A program made the translations under genes and the position numbers. From Wylensekiella montiformis (GTDB lineage: Bacteria > Bacillota > Negativicutes > Selenomonadales > Selenomonadaceae), in NCBI RefSeq assembly GCF_009697385.1, contig NZ_VUNL01000012.1:21362-85361 (forward strand): a stretch of DNA of 64,000 nt, written 5' to 3'. How positions within the stretch are numbered: the stretch's first letter is position 1; the number at the start of each line of letters is the position of its first letter. Below, in pieces: positions 8,691 through 15,916 of the stretch. The notes beneath the pieces were generated by a model that was not told the DNA's origin, made no database searches, and saw only the letters and a program-made list of their open reading frames with translations.

Positions 8691-9100
8691 TTAAGCCTTC
8701 CCCTCAGGGGGGAAGGTGCCGAACGAAGAGAGGCGGAAGAGGGGGGACTGCGCAGGGCGTTATTTCCCCGAATGGGACAACACGGAAAGCAACGCCCCTC
8801 ATCCGGCCTCGCTGCGCTCACCCACCTTCCCCCAAGGGGGAAGGCTGCGCTTCGAGGATTAAGCCTTCCCCTCAGGGGGGAAGGTGCCGAACGAAGAGAG
8901 GCGGAAGAGGGGGTACTGCGCAGGGCGTTACTTCCCCGAATGGGACAATACGGAAAGCAACGCCCCTCATCCGGCCTCGCTGCGCTCACCCACCTTCCCC
9001 CAAGGGGGAAGGCTGCGCTTCGAGGATTAAGCCTTCCCCTCAGGGGGAAGGTGCCGAACGAAGAGAGGCGGAAGAGGGGTACTGCGCTTCGAGGATTTTT
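8691..9100. repeat. 168-bp tandem repeat, 2.4 copies, palindromic ends
   Basis: Units start at 8691, 8859 and 9027, a period of exactly 168 bases. The third unit is cut short: after ACTGCGC it jumps to TTCGAGGATT. Each unit begins with a palindromic CCTTCCCCTCAGGGGGGAAGG and closes with the related CCTTCCCCCAAGGGGGAAGG, so the unit resembles a small element with inverted ends. Unit copies differ by only a few bases. All frames are partly open but nothing in them resembles a protein. A diverged fragment lies at 34311-34355. It fills the 495-base gap between the porin and galactanase 1, where I see no other promoter. Confidence 0.85.
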
Positions 9101-9120
9101 TTAGAAAGGAAAGATGCAGG

Positions 9121-10293
9121 ATGAAATTGCGGGAATGGAAAAAGATGCTGGCCGGAGCGGCTGTGCTGGTTCTGGCCGCTGCGGCTTCTCCGGCTGAGGC
9201 GGCTGTCTCCGTTGATCCGGTGCCGGGCATGACGGACTCCTTTATCCGCGGCGCGGATGTCTCGATGCTGCCGGATCTGGAGAGAGCCGGCGTCAAATTT
9301 TACGATATGGACGGGACGCAGATGGACGAACTGGCCATCATGAAAAAATATGGAGTCAACTGGATTCGTCTGCGTATCTGGAACCATCCGAGTCAGGGCG
9401 GCGGAGGCGGCGCGATGAACGCGAAAAAGGCGCTGGGGGTCACGAAGCGGGCGCATGCGCTCGGCATGAAGGTGCTGCTGGACTTTCACTACAGCGACAC
9501 ATGGGCCGATCCGGGGCATCAGATCACGCCGACCAGCTGGAAAAATCATAACATCGAACAGCTCAAGGCCGATGTTCATGATTTTACCAGGGAAACGCTG
9601 GAATATTTTGCCGATGAGGATGAACTGCCGGAGATGGTGCAGATCGGCAACGAGATCACGAACGGTATGCTATGGCCAGTCGGCCAGCTCCCCGCAAAGG
9701 ACGACGGCCGGGCGTTTGCCGGTCTGGTCGAGGCGGGATTGTCCGCAGTTCATGAGCTGGACAAGGCTCATGCGGTCAAAACGATGATTCATATCGACCG
9801 CGGCGGCGACAATGCGCTCTATCACCGTTTCTTCGATCAGCTGATTACGCGCAACGGAGTTCGTGATTTCGATGTGATCGGGGTTTCGTTCTATCCGTTC
9901 TGGAATGGAAGGACAAAGGCTTTGGAGGAGAATCTGACCGATATTTCCGCGCGCTACGGGAAAGAGGTCTGCGTGGCGGAGACGGCCTATGGCTTCACGC
10001 TGGACAATTACGACCGGCAGGGCAATCTGTTCACTGCGAAGGAAGCGGGGATGGGCGGCTACCGCGTCTCGCCGCAGGGGCAGGCACAGGCTGTGCGCGA
10101 TGTGATGGCGGCAGTGGCGGCCGTCCCGGACGGCCGGGGAATCGGCGTCTTTTACTGGGAACCGGATTGGGTCGCGATACCGGACGCCGTAAGGGATAAC
10201 CAGCTCAGCGGCTGGGAAAATCTCGCCCTGTTCGATAAAAACGGCCGGGCGCTTGAGAGCTGGAAGGTCTTTTCCGATGTGCAAAGCCGGTGA
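9121..10293 (+). CDS. Secreted endo-beta-1,4-galactanase (GH53), copy 1
   Basis: A 390-residue GH53 (arabinogalactan endo-beta-1,4-galactanase). A signal peptide ends near ASPAEAA. The catalytic TIM barrel spans about residues 38-385; the acid/base is Glu178 in QIGNEITNGM and the nucleophile Glu287 in VCVAETAYGF. It should cut the galactan side chains of pectin outside the inner membrane; with no lipobox it is periplasmic or secreted. It is closely related to the second copy at 10917 and is presumably a tandem duplicate, but lacks that copy's C-terminal modules and ends at a TGA after which the same frame stays open for 158 codons (10294-10770). It is preceded by the 168-bp repeats and, unlike copy 2, has no triple half-site promoter. 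Confidence 0.93.
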   Translation: MKLREWKKMLAGAAVLVLAAAASPAEAAVSVDPVPGMTDSFIRGADVSMLPDLERAGVKFYDMDGTQMDELAIMKKYGVNWIRLRIWNHPSQGGGGGAMNAKKALGVTKRAHALGMKVLLDFHYSDTWADPGHQITPTSWKNHNIEQLKADVHDFTRETLEYFADEDELPEMVQIGNEITNGMLWPVGQLPAKDDGRAFAGLVEAGLSAVHELDKAHAVKTMIHIDRGGDNALYHRFFDQLITRNGVRDFDVIGVSFYPFWNGRTKALEENLTDISARYGKEVCVAETAYGFTLDNYDRQGNLFTAKEAGMGGYRVSPQGQAQAVRDVMAAVAAVPDGRGIGVFYWEPDWVAIPDAVRDNQLSGWENLALFDKNGRALESWKVFSDVQSR

Positions 10294-10770
10294 GCATCGG
10301 CATACTTTTTCGGAACCCGAGCGGCCGCGGGGAACTTTGATACGACGCGTCTGGAGCCGACGTCCGCGGTGCTCGCGACGGGGTCGCTTTCCATCCTCGG
10401 CAGGACGGTTACCGTCGCGCCGGACACCTACCTTTACATCGAGCCGACGAAGACGCTTGAAGGGACGGCGCCCGTCTGGACGCAGGGACATCTGCAGCTT
10501 GTCGCGGCGGACAGCGCGACGCTCGGCAGCGAGGGCGGTACTCTGGGGCTGAAATCCTTTGCGGCGACGGCGACGGAAAAAGCGGCGACCGAGCAGGCGG
10601 CGAAGGAAGAAAAGCAGCAGGCGGAGACGGTATATGCCGGGCAGAAAGAGAAGATTGCCGCCCGGCTGAAAGAAGAGCCGCAAAGCCGCCAGCCGGTTCC
10701 TGCCCGTACTGCTGTAAGGGATGAAAAGGCTGGAGAGGTCAATGACGATGCGGTGACGTTCGCAAACTGA
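10294..10770 (+). pseudogene. In-frame continuation after the galactanase stop codon
   Basis: The frame of galactanase 1 continues without interruption for 158 codons after its TGA (10291-10293). The predicted peptide has a beta-rich start (TGSLSILGRTVTVAPDTYLY), then an Ala/Glu/Lys/Gln-rich, probably coiled-coil tail (EKAATEQAAKEEKQQAETVY). Codon choice looks like that of real genes here. A separate start at GTG 10369 is possible but has only a weak GGAG upstream. I do not recognise the family. It may be a former C-terminal module cut off by a nonsense mutation, or the 3' remnant of another gene joined by deletion. It is not similar to the Ig-like and binding modules of galactanase 2. Confidence 0.45.
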
Positions 10771-10795
10771 CGCTGCCGGAAGGAGCGGGGAAGAT

Positions 10796-10847
10796 TGAAA
10801 GGATTTTCAATCTTCGAAAACAGGAATGTTTTTTCATCCGTTATAAT
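10796..10847 (+). promoter_or_regulatory. Galactanase 2 promoter with triple half-site operator (site C)
   Basis: TGAAAG (10796-10801), two bases, TTTTCA (10804-10809), five bases, CGAAAA (10815-10820), 21 bases, TATAAT (10842-10847). Half-sites one and three each have one mismatch, but all spacings equal those of sites A, B and D. The region 10790-10815 is also a longer perfect palindrome: GAAGATTGAAA, GGAT, TTTCAATCTTC. Confidence 0.72.
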
Positions 10848-10916
10848 AATAAAGAAGAAGAAATCAAGGGAAATTCCGTAATGATTGTCGATGAACTTTT
10901 TATGAGGTGAAGGACT

Positions 10917-12767
10917 ATGAAAAAATCGATGTTAAAAGGACTGGTGCTTTCTGCGATTGCGGCGGGGGCGTTTGCTTTCGGCGGCACAGCGGATGCGGCG
11001 GTGCAGGTGAACCCGATCCGGAACCTTCCCGCTGACTTTATCAAGGGCGCGGATGTTTCGATGCTGCCGGAGCTGGAGTCGCTGGGCGGCAAGTTCTATG
11101 ATATGGACGGGACGCAGATGGACGAGCTGGCCATCATGAAGAAGTACGGCGTCAACTGGATTCGTCTGCGAATCTGGAATAATCCATCTCATGAAAACGG
11201 CGGCGGCTATACGACGGCGGAGCGCGCTCTGGCGATGACGAAGCGCGCACATGCGCTTGGCATGAAGGTACTCATCGATTTCCATTACAGCGATTTCTGG
11301 GCGGATCCGGGCAAGCAGTGGGCGCCGAAAGCATGGGCGAAGGACGATGCCGCGAAAGTGCAGAAAAAAGTCTATGCCTATACGAAGAAAGTGCTCGGCG
11401 ACTTCAAGAAGGCCGGAGCGCTGCCGGAGATGGTGCAGGTCGGCAACGAGATCACAAACGGCATGATCTGGCCGCTCGGCAAGCTGCCGTCCGCCGACAA
11501 TGGCAAGACACTGGCTTCGTTTGTGCAGAGCGGCCTCAAGGCCGTGCATGATACGGACAAGGGCATCCGGACCATGATTCATATCGACAAGGGCGGCGAC
11601 AACGCGGCGTCGCGGGCGTTCTACGATCAGCTCATCAAAGACAACGGCGTGAATGACTTCGATATCATCGGCCTGTCGTATTATCCGTTCTGGCACGGCA
11701 ACATGGACCAGATGAGGGCGAATATCAACGATCTTTCCGCGCGCTACAACAAAGATGTCATCATCGTTGAGACGGCCTTCGGCTATACGAATGAGAACTT
11801 TGACGATACGAAGAACCCGTACGATGCGCAGGCGGAGCATGTCGGCGGCTTCCGCTCGACGCCGCAGGGACAGGCGACGGGTCTGCGCACCGTCATGCAG
11901 AGTCTCGCGGACGTGCCGAACGGCCGCGGCATCGGCATGTTCTACTGGGAGCCGGACTGGTACGCCGTGCCGGGAGCCGGTGCGTTCAAGGATCAGGGCG
12001 ATGAGTGGGACAATCTCGTCATGTTCGATAATCACGGCAAGGCCCTTGAGTCGTGGTCGGTATTCAAGGATGTGAGCAACCAGAGCCTGCCGACGATCAA
12101 GCCGGTCTTTAAGGAGGCTGACAATGTACTGGCCGAGGCCGGCCGGGGCGTGCCGGCGAGACTGCCGGACAAGACGCGCGTGACTTATACGGACGATCAT
12201 ACCGCCGATCTGCCGGTCGTCTGGGATACGCCGTCGCCGACCTTTGACCAGCCCGGCACGTATACCATCAAAGGAACGGTTACGGTGGACGGCGTGAAGC
12301 ATCCGGTCAAGGGCGCGGTGACGGTCGTCAATAAGGTGAACCTCATCAAGAACGGCGATTTTGAAAGCGCAAAGACGCTGGACGGCTGGACGATTGACGG
12401 CGACAAGGTCGTCGATGTCGTGACCAAGGGCGGCGACGCACTCGATACGAGCGCCATGCACTATTGGAGCGATAAGGCGTTCCATTTCACGGCCAGCCAG
12501 AAATTCACGGGCCTCAAGGACGGCAAATACACGGTCGCCGTTTCGACGCAGGGCGGCGGCGGACAGACGAAGTATCAGCTCTTCGCCAAAACCGCAGCCG
12601 GTACGCAGACGGCCGACATCAAGGATACGAAGTGGAATGAATGGCATACGTTTGAAATCAAGAATGTCGAAGTCAGGGACGGACAGTGTACGATCGGCGT
12701 GACGATGGAGGCCGCGCCCGGCACCTGGGGGTCGCTCGATAACTTTGAATTCTACCGTCAGGAATAA
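10917..12767 (+). CDS. Modular endo-beta-1,4-galactanase: GH53 + Ig-like + CBM61-like
   Basis: A 616-residue secreted enzyme. Domains in order: signal peptide (to about residue 28), GH53 barrel (about 38-385; acid/base Glu178 in QVGNEITNGM, nucleophile Glu285 in IIVETAFGYT), a bacterial Ig-like domain (about 395-475; TYTIKGTVTVDGVKHPVKGA), and a C-terminal beta-sandwich binding module (about 478-614; KNGDFESAKTLDGWTIDG, TQGGGGQTKYQLFAK, WGSLDNFEFY) resembling CBM61, a family known to bind beta-1,4-galactan and to occur on GH53 enzymes. It acts on polymeric galactan. Its promoter carries the site C operator. The binding module is repeated as a separate protein in the next gene. Confidence 0.92.
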   Translation: MKKSMLKGLVLSAIAAGAFAFGGTADAAVQVNPIRNLPADFIKGADVSMLPELESLGGKFYDMDGTQMDELAIMKKYGVNWIRLRIWNNPSHENGGGYTTAERALAMTKRAHALGMKVLIDFHYSDFWADPGKQWAPKAWAKDDAAKVQKKVYAYTKKVLGDFKKAGALPEMVQVGNEITNGMIWPLGKLPSADNGKTLASFVQSGLKAVHDTDKGIRTMIHIDKGGDNAASRAFYDQLIKDNGVNDFDIIGLSYYPFWHGNMDQMRANINDLSARYNKDVIIVETAFGYTNENFDDTKNPYDAQAEHVGGFRSTPQGQATGLRTVMQSLADVPNGRGIGMFYWEPDWYAVPGAGAFKDQGDEWDNLVMFDNHGKALESWSVFKDVSNQSLPTIKPVFKEADNVLAEAGRGVPARLPDKTRVTYTDDHTADLPVVWDTPSPTFDQPGTYTIKGTVTVDGVKHPVKGAVTVVNKVNLIKNGDFESAKTLDGWTIDGDKVVDVVTKGGDALDTSAMHYWSDKAFHFTASQKFTGLKDGKYTVAVSTQGGGGQTKYQLFAKTAAGTQTADIKDTKWNEWHTFEIKNVEVRDGQCTIGVTMEAAPGTWGSLDNFEFYRQE

Positions 12768-12785
12768 CGGATTTCCCGCAGAGGA

Positions 12786-12826
12786 AAAAACTGCTTCGGG
12801 CTTTTTGGTCCGGAGCGGTTTTTTGC
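12786..12826 (+). terminator. Terminator after galactanase 2
   Basis: AAACTGCTTCGGG (from 12788) pairs with TCCGGAGCGGTTTT (ending about 12824) using two G-U pairs, followed by a T-run. It separates galactanase 2 from the binding-module gene, which has its own promoter. Confidence 0.7.
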
Positions 12827-12828
12827 GT

Positions 12829-12880
12829 TGAAAATCTTTTCAAAAACTGAAAACATCGCGCGCAATCAATAACGTATAAT
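12829..12880 (+). promoter_or_regulatory. Promoter with triple half-site operator (site D)
   Basis: TGAAAA (12829-12834), two bases, TTTTCA (12837-12842), five bases, TGAAAA (12848-12853), 21 bases, TATAAT (12875-12880), 30 bases before the ATG of the binding-module gene. All three half-sites match exactly. Confidence 0.77.
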
Positions 12881-12909
12881 AAAAAGCAAAAGAAAGGGGA
12901 GGATGACTC

Positions 12910-13428
12910 ATGAAGATACGTTCGTTTACTGCGGGAATCTGCGCCGGACTTCTGGCCGCATCGTTTGTTTCTGCCATGCCGGCGGCGGAGGCCGCGTTTG
13001 AATCGCCGATTCTGAACGGTGATTTTGAGAGCGGCAAGACGGTTGGCTGGGATATCACCGGCGACCGCTGCGTGGACATCGCGACGAAAAATGGCGATTG
13101 TCAGGGCACCGCGGCGATGCACTATTGGAGCGACAAGGCGTTTAAATTCACGGCGCAGCAGGAAGTCACCGATGTTCCGGACGGCGTTTACAATATTTCC
13201 GTGATGACGCAGGGCGGCGGCGGTGAAAACAGCGTCAAGCTGTTTGTCGACGTGAGCGGCCAGCGGAAAGAAGCGGCCATTGCCAATACGGGCTGGAATA
13301 AGTGGCAGACCTGGACGATCGAGAATGTCGAGATCAAGGGCGGCAAGTTCATCCTTGGCGTGGCCGTGGATGCCAATGCCGGAAACTGGGGTTCCTTTGA
13401 TAATTTTGAGATGGTGCCGGTAAAATAA
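12910..13428 (+). CDS. Secreted stand-alone CBM61-like galactan-binding protein
   Basis: A 172-residue protein with a signal peptide (MKIRSFTAGICAGLLAASF, cleavage near AAEAA) and a single module matching the C-terminus of the preceding galactanase nearly throughout: LNGDFESGKTVGWDITGD, AMHYWSDKAFKFTA, TQGGGGENSVKLF and NWGSFDNFEM. There is no catalytic domain and no lipobox. It is therefore a free binding module, possibly a periplasmic galactan or galacto-oligosaccharide binder or a surface attachment factor. Its own promoter carries the site D operator, so it is regulated with the lac and galactanase genes rather than being a by-product of them. The ligand is inferred from the family and context. 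Confidence 0.85.
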   Translation: MKIRSFTAGICAGLLAASFVSAMPAAEAAFESPILNGDFESGKTVGWDITGDRCVDIATKNGDCQGTAAMHYWSDKAFKFTAQQEVTDVPDGVYNISVMTQGGGGENSVKLFVDVSGQRKEAAIANTGWNKWQTWTIENVEIKGGKFILGVAVDANAGNWGSFDNFEMVPVK

Positions 13429-13431
13429 TGG

Positions 13432-13559
13432 CGAAAACGTTTACTCAAAGGGATTGACAGGTCAGTACCGCTGGGATAAACTGAAGAAAGAAGGGGGAGC
13501 AGATTTTTAATCCCCAGATCTGTTCCCCTGATTTTTACCGAAAATAGAAAACGTTTACT
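13432..13559 (+). promoter_or_regulatory. galK promoter flanked by two GalR-type operators
   Basis: Operator 1 is CGAAAACGTTTACT (13432-13445), operator 2 is AGAAAACGTTTACT (13546-13559); the cores are identical and their centres are 114 bp apart. Between them lie TTGACA (13454-13459), a 17-base spacer and TAAACT (13477-13482). Operator 1 would sit upstream of the promoter and operator 2 in the leader, just before the galK ribosome site. The core fits LacI/GalR-family sites, and galR is the last gene of the cluster. Confidence 0.82.
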
Positions 13560-13579
13560 AAATAAAGGAGGAGTTTGGT

Positions 13580-14758
13580 GTGGAACAGGAAATCTTGCAG
13601 GAGATGCGGCAGGTCTTTGTCCGGCAGTTCGATCAGGAGCCGCAGCACAGTTATTTTTCGCCGGGGCGCGTGAATCTGATCGGCGAGCATACCGATTACA
13701 ACGGCGGGCATGTCTTTCCGTGTGCGATATCGCTCGGCACCTATGCGATGGCAGCCGGCCGCAGCGATTACCGGATGAGGATTTTTTCCATGAACCTTCC
13801 CGACCGCGGCGTCATTGAATTTCCGATGGCCGGTCTGAGCTATGATCGGGAGAGGGACTGGGCCAATTATCCGGCGGGCGTTGTCCGCGTCTTTGAGGAA
13901 GCCGGCTATCCGTGCAGTCATGGTCTGGATATTGTCGTGAACGGAACGCTGCCGAACGGGGCCGGCCTTTCCTCGTCGGCTTCGCTGGAAGTGCTGACAG
14001 CGCTGATTCTCAATGAAACGTTTTCCTTCGGACTCTCTATGGTGGATCTGGTCAGGATGTCGCAAAAGGCGGAGAATACCTTTGTCGGTGTGAACTGCGG
14101 CATCATGGATCAGTTTGCGGTCGGCATGGGGAAAAAGGACTGCGCGATCCTGCTGAACTGTCAGACGCTGGACTACCGGTACAGCCGGATTGATCTGCCG
14201 GATGCAAGCATCGTCATTACCAACACCAATAAGCCGCATAGTCTGGCTTCCAGCGCGTACAATGTCCGCCGGGCCCAGTGCGAGCACGCGCTGAATGAGC
14301 TGCGCGAGGTCCGGCCGGATCTGCCTGCTCTCGGCGCGCTTTCGAATGAGGAGTACAGCCGGCTGGCCGGTCATATCTTTGAGCAGCTGGAACGCCAGCG
14401 CGCCCGGCATGCCGTCTTTGAGAACAACCGCACGCTACAGGCGGTGGAGGCGCTGGAACAGAAGGATTTGGCGCGGTTCGGCCGTCTGATGAATGAATCG
14501 CATGTTTCGCTGCGCGACGACTACGATGTGACGGGCCGGGAGCTTGATACGCTGGCTGAGCTGGCCTGGGCGCAGGACGGCGTGATCGGCTCCCGCATGA
14601 CCGGAGCGGGCTTCGGCGGCTGCACGGTGAGTCTGGTGAAGAATGATGCGATACCGGAGTTTAAGGAGCGGGTCGGTCAGGGCTACACGGAGAAAATCGG
14701 CTATGCGCCGAGCTTCTACGTCGCCGGCATTGCTGACGGGACGCACCGGATTGACTGA
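13580..14758 (+). CDS. galK: Galactokinase
   Basis: A 392-residue GHMP kinase with the galactokinase signature SPGRVNLIGEHTDYNGGHVF, the ATP-binding loop LPNGAGLSSSASLEV and the C-terminal GHMP motif GSRMTGAGFGGCTVSL. It phosphorylates galactose at C1, the entry to the Leloir pathway. The start is GTG at 13580, chosen because AAAGGAGGAG lies just before it. It is the first gene of galK-galE-galT-galR and sits directly behind the paired operators. Its substrate can come from LacG action on galactobiose-phosphate or from a separate galactose importer not seen here. Confidence 0.95.
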   Translation: MEQEILQEMRQVFVRQFDQEPQHSYFSPGRVNLIGEHTDYNGGHVFPCAISLGTYAMAAGRSDYRMRIFSMNLPDRGVIEFPMAGLSYDRERDWANYPAGVVRVFEEAGYPCSHGLDIVVNGTLPNGAGLSSSASLEVLTALILNETFSFGLSMVDLVRMSQKAENTFVGVNCGIMDQFAVGMGKKDCAILLNCQTLDYRYSRIDLPDASIVITNTNKPHSLASSAYNVRRAQCEHALNELREVRPDLPALGALSNEEYSRLAGHIFEQLERQRARHAVFENNRTLQAVEALEQKDLARFGRLMNESHVSLRDDYDVTGRELDTLAELAWAQDGVIGSRMTGAGFGGCTVSLVKNDAIPEFKERVGQGYTEKIGYAPSFYVAGIADGTHRID

Positions 14759-14770
14759 CCGGTACAGTTG

Positions 14771-14823
14771 ATAGAAAACGGATAGAAAATAAATAGAAAA
14801 ACAAGCAGAAAGCATGCTAAAAT
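14771..14823 (+). promoter_or_regulatory. Phased ATAGAAAA repeats and -10 box before galE
   Basis: ATAGAAAA occurs at 14771, 14782 and 14793, a spacing of exactly 11 bases, ahead of a -10-like TAAAAT (14818-14823). A-tracts repeated every helical turn usually bend DNA. No good -35 box is present. This may be a secondary promoter giving galE its own expression, since UDP-galactose epimerase is also needed for envelope sugars. Confidence 0.45.
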
Positions 14824-14870
14824 AGAGAAGATTTCTGTTTGGAACAGGCGAAGGAAAGGAAGGTTCCATT

Positions 14871-15860
14871 ATGGCCATTCTTGTTTGCGGCGGCGCCGGA
14901 TATATCGGTTCGCATGCCGTTCATCAGCTGATCGGGAAAGGAGAGCAGGTCGTCATTGTCGACAATCTGCAGACGGGACATCGCGATGCCCTTCATCCGG
15001 ACGCGCGCTTTTACGAGGGCGACATCCGCGATGCGGCAGTTCTCGACCGGATCTTTACCGAAAATCCGATTGAGGCCGTCATTCATTTCGCGGCAAATTC
15101 TCTGGTCGGCGAGAGCATGGAAAAGCCGCTGAAATACTTCAATAACAACGTATATGGCATGCAGGTGCTGCTTGAGGCCATGGTGCGCCATCATGTCGAC
15201 AAGATCGTATTCTCCTCGACGGCCGCGGTCTATGGGGAGCCGAAGCGGGTTCCCATCATGGAGGACGATGAGACGAATCCGACGAACACCTACGGAGAAA
15301 CGAAGCGCACGATGGAAAAGATGATGAAGTGGGTCAGCCGCGCCGACGGCATCCGCTATGTATCGCTGCGCTATTTCAACGCGGCCGGGGCTCTGGAAGA
15401 TGGATCCATCGGCGAAGACCATCATCCGGAAACGCATCTCATCCCGCTTATCCTGCAGGTCCCGCTCGGAAAGCGCGACCATATTACGATTTTCGGCGAT
15501 GATTATGCGACGCCCGACGGCACCTGCCTGCGCGACTATATTCACGTCGTAGATCTGGCCGACGCGCATGTGCTGGCGCTGGAGTATCTGCGCCGGGGCG
15601 GCGAGAGCAATATTTTCAACCTCGGCAACGGCCAGGGCTTTTCCGTCCGCGAGATGATCGAAGCGGCCAAAGAGGCGACCGGCCGGGAAATCAAAGTGGA
15701 GATGGGCGCGCGCCGCGCGGGCGACCCGGCCCAGCTCATCGCGTCCAGCGAGAAGGCGCGCAGCATCCTTGGCTGGAAGCCGCGCTATACCGATGTCAGA
15801 CAGGTCATCGGCACGGCCTGGAACTGGCATCAGAAACATCCTGACGGCTACGAAAAGTAA
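14871..15860 (+). CDS. galE: UDP-glucose 4-epimerase
   Basis: A 329-residue extended short-chain dehydrogenase. The NAD-binding motif is GGAGYIGSHAVHQL at the N-terminus, the catalytic Ser/Tyr/Lys set is seen in FSSTAAVYGEP and YGETKRTMEK, and NPTNTYGETK and RYFNAAGA are typical of GalE. It interconverts UDP-glucose and UDP-galactose in the cytoplasm. The ATG at 14871 has AAGGAAAGGAAGG upstream. It stands 112 bases after galK and 56 bases before galT. Confidence 0.95.
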   Translation: MAILVCGGAGYIGSHAVHQLIGKGEQVVIVDNLQTGHRDALHPDARFYEGDIRDAAVLDRIFTENPIEAVIHFAANSLVGESMEKPLKYFNNNVYGMQVLLEAMVRHHVDKIVFSSTAAVYGEPKRVPIMEDDETNPTNTYGETKRTMEKMMKWVSRADGIRYVSLRYFNAAGALEDGSIGEDHHPETHLIPLILQVPLGKRDHITIFGDDYATPDGTCLRDYIHVVDLADAHVLALEYLRRGGESNIFNLGNGQGFSVREMIEAAKEATGREIKVEMGARRAGDPAQLIASSEKARSILGWKPRYTDVRQVIGTAWNWHQKHPDGYEK

Positions 15861-15916
15861 ACGCCGAAACGGACTCAGGAAGCCGTCCCGATGCGGGAAG
15901 GCTGGAGGAAAATATT

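Noticed and set aside
8691..9100. CRISPR array
   Set aside because: The repeat unit is 168 bases, adjacent copies have no unique spacers, and no cas genes are present.
10291..10293. Programmed stop-codon read-through or UGA as a sense codon in galactanase 1
   Set aside because: Nothing around the TGA suggests read-through, and TGA is used as a normal stop elsewhere (for example lacA and lacB). A nonsense mutation or separate gene is simpler.
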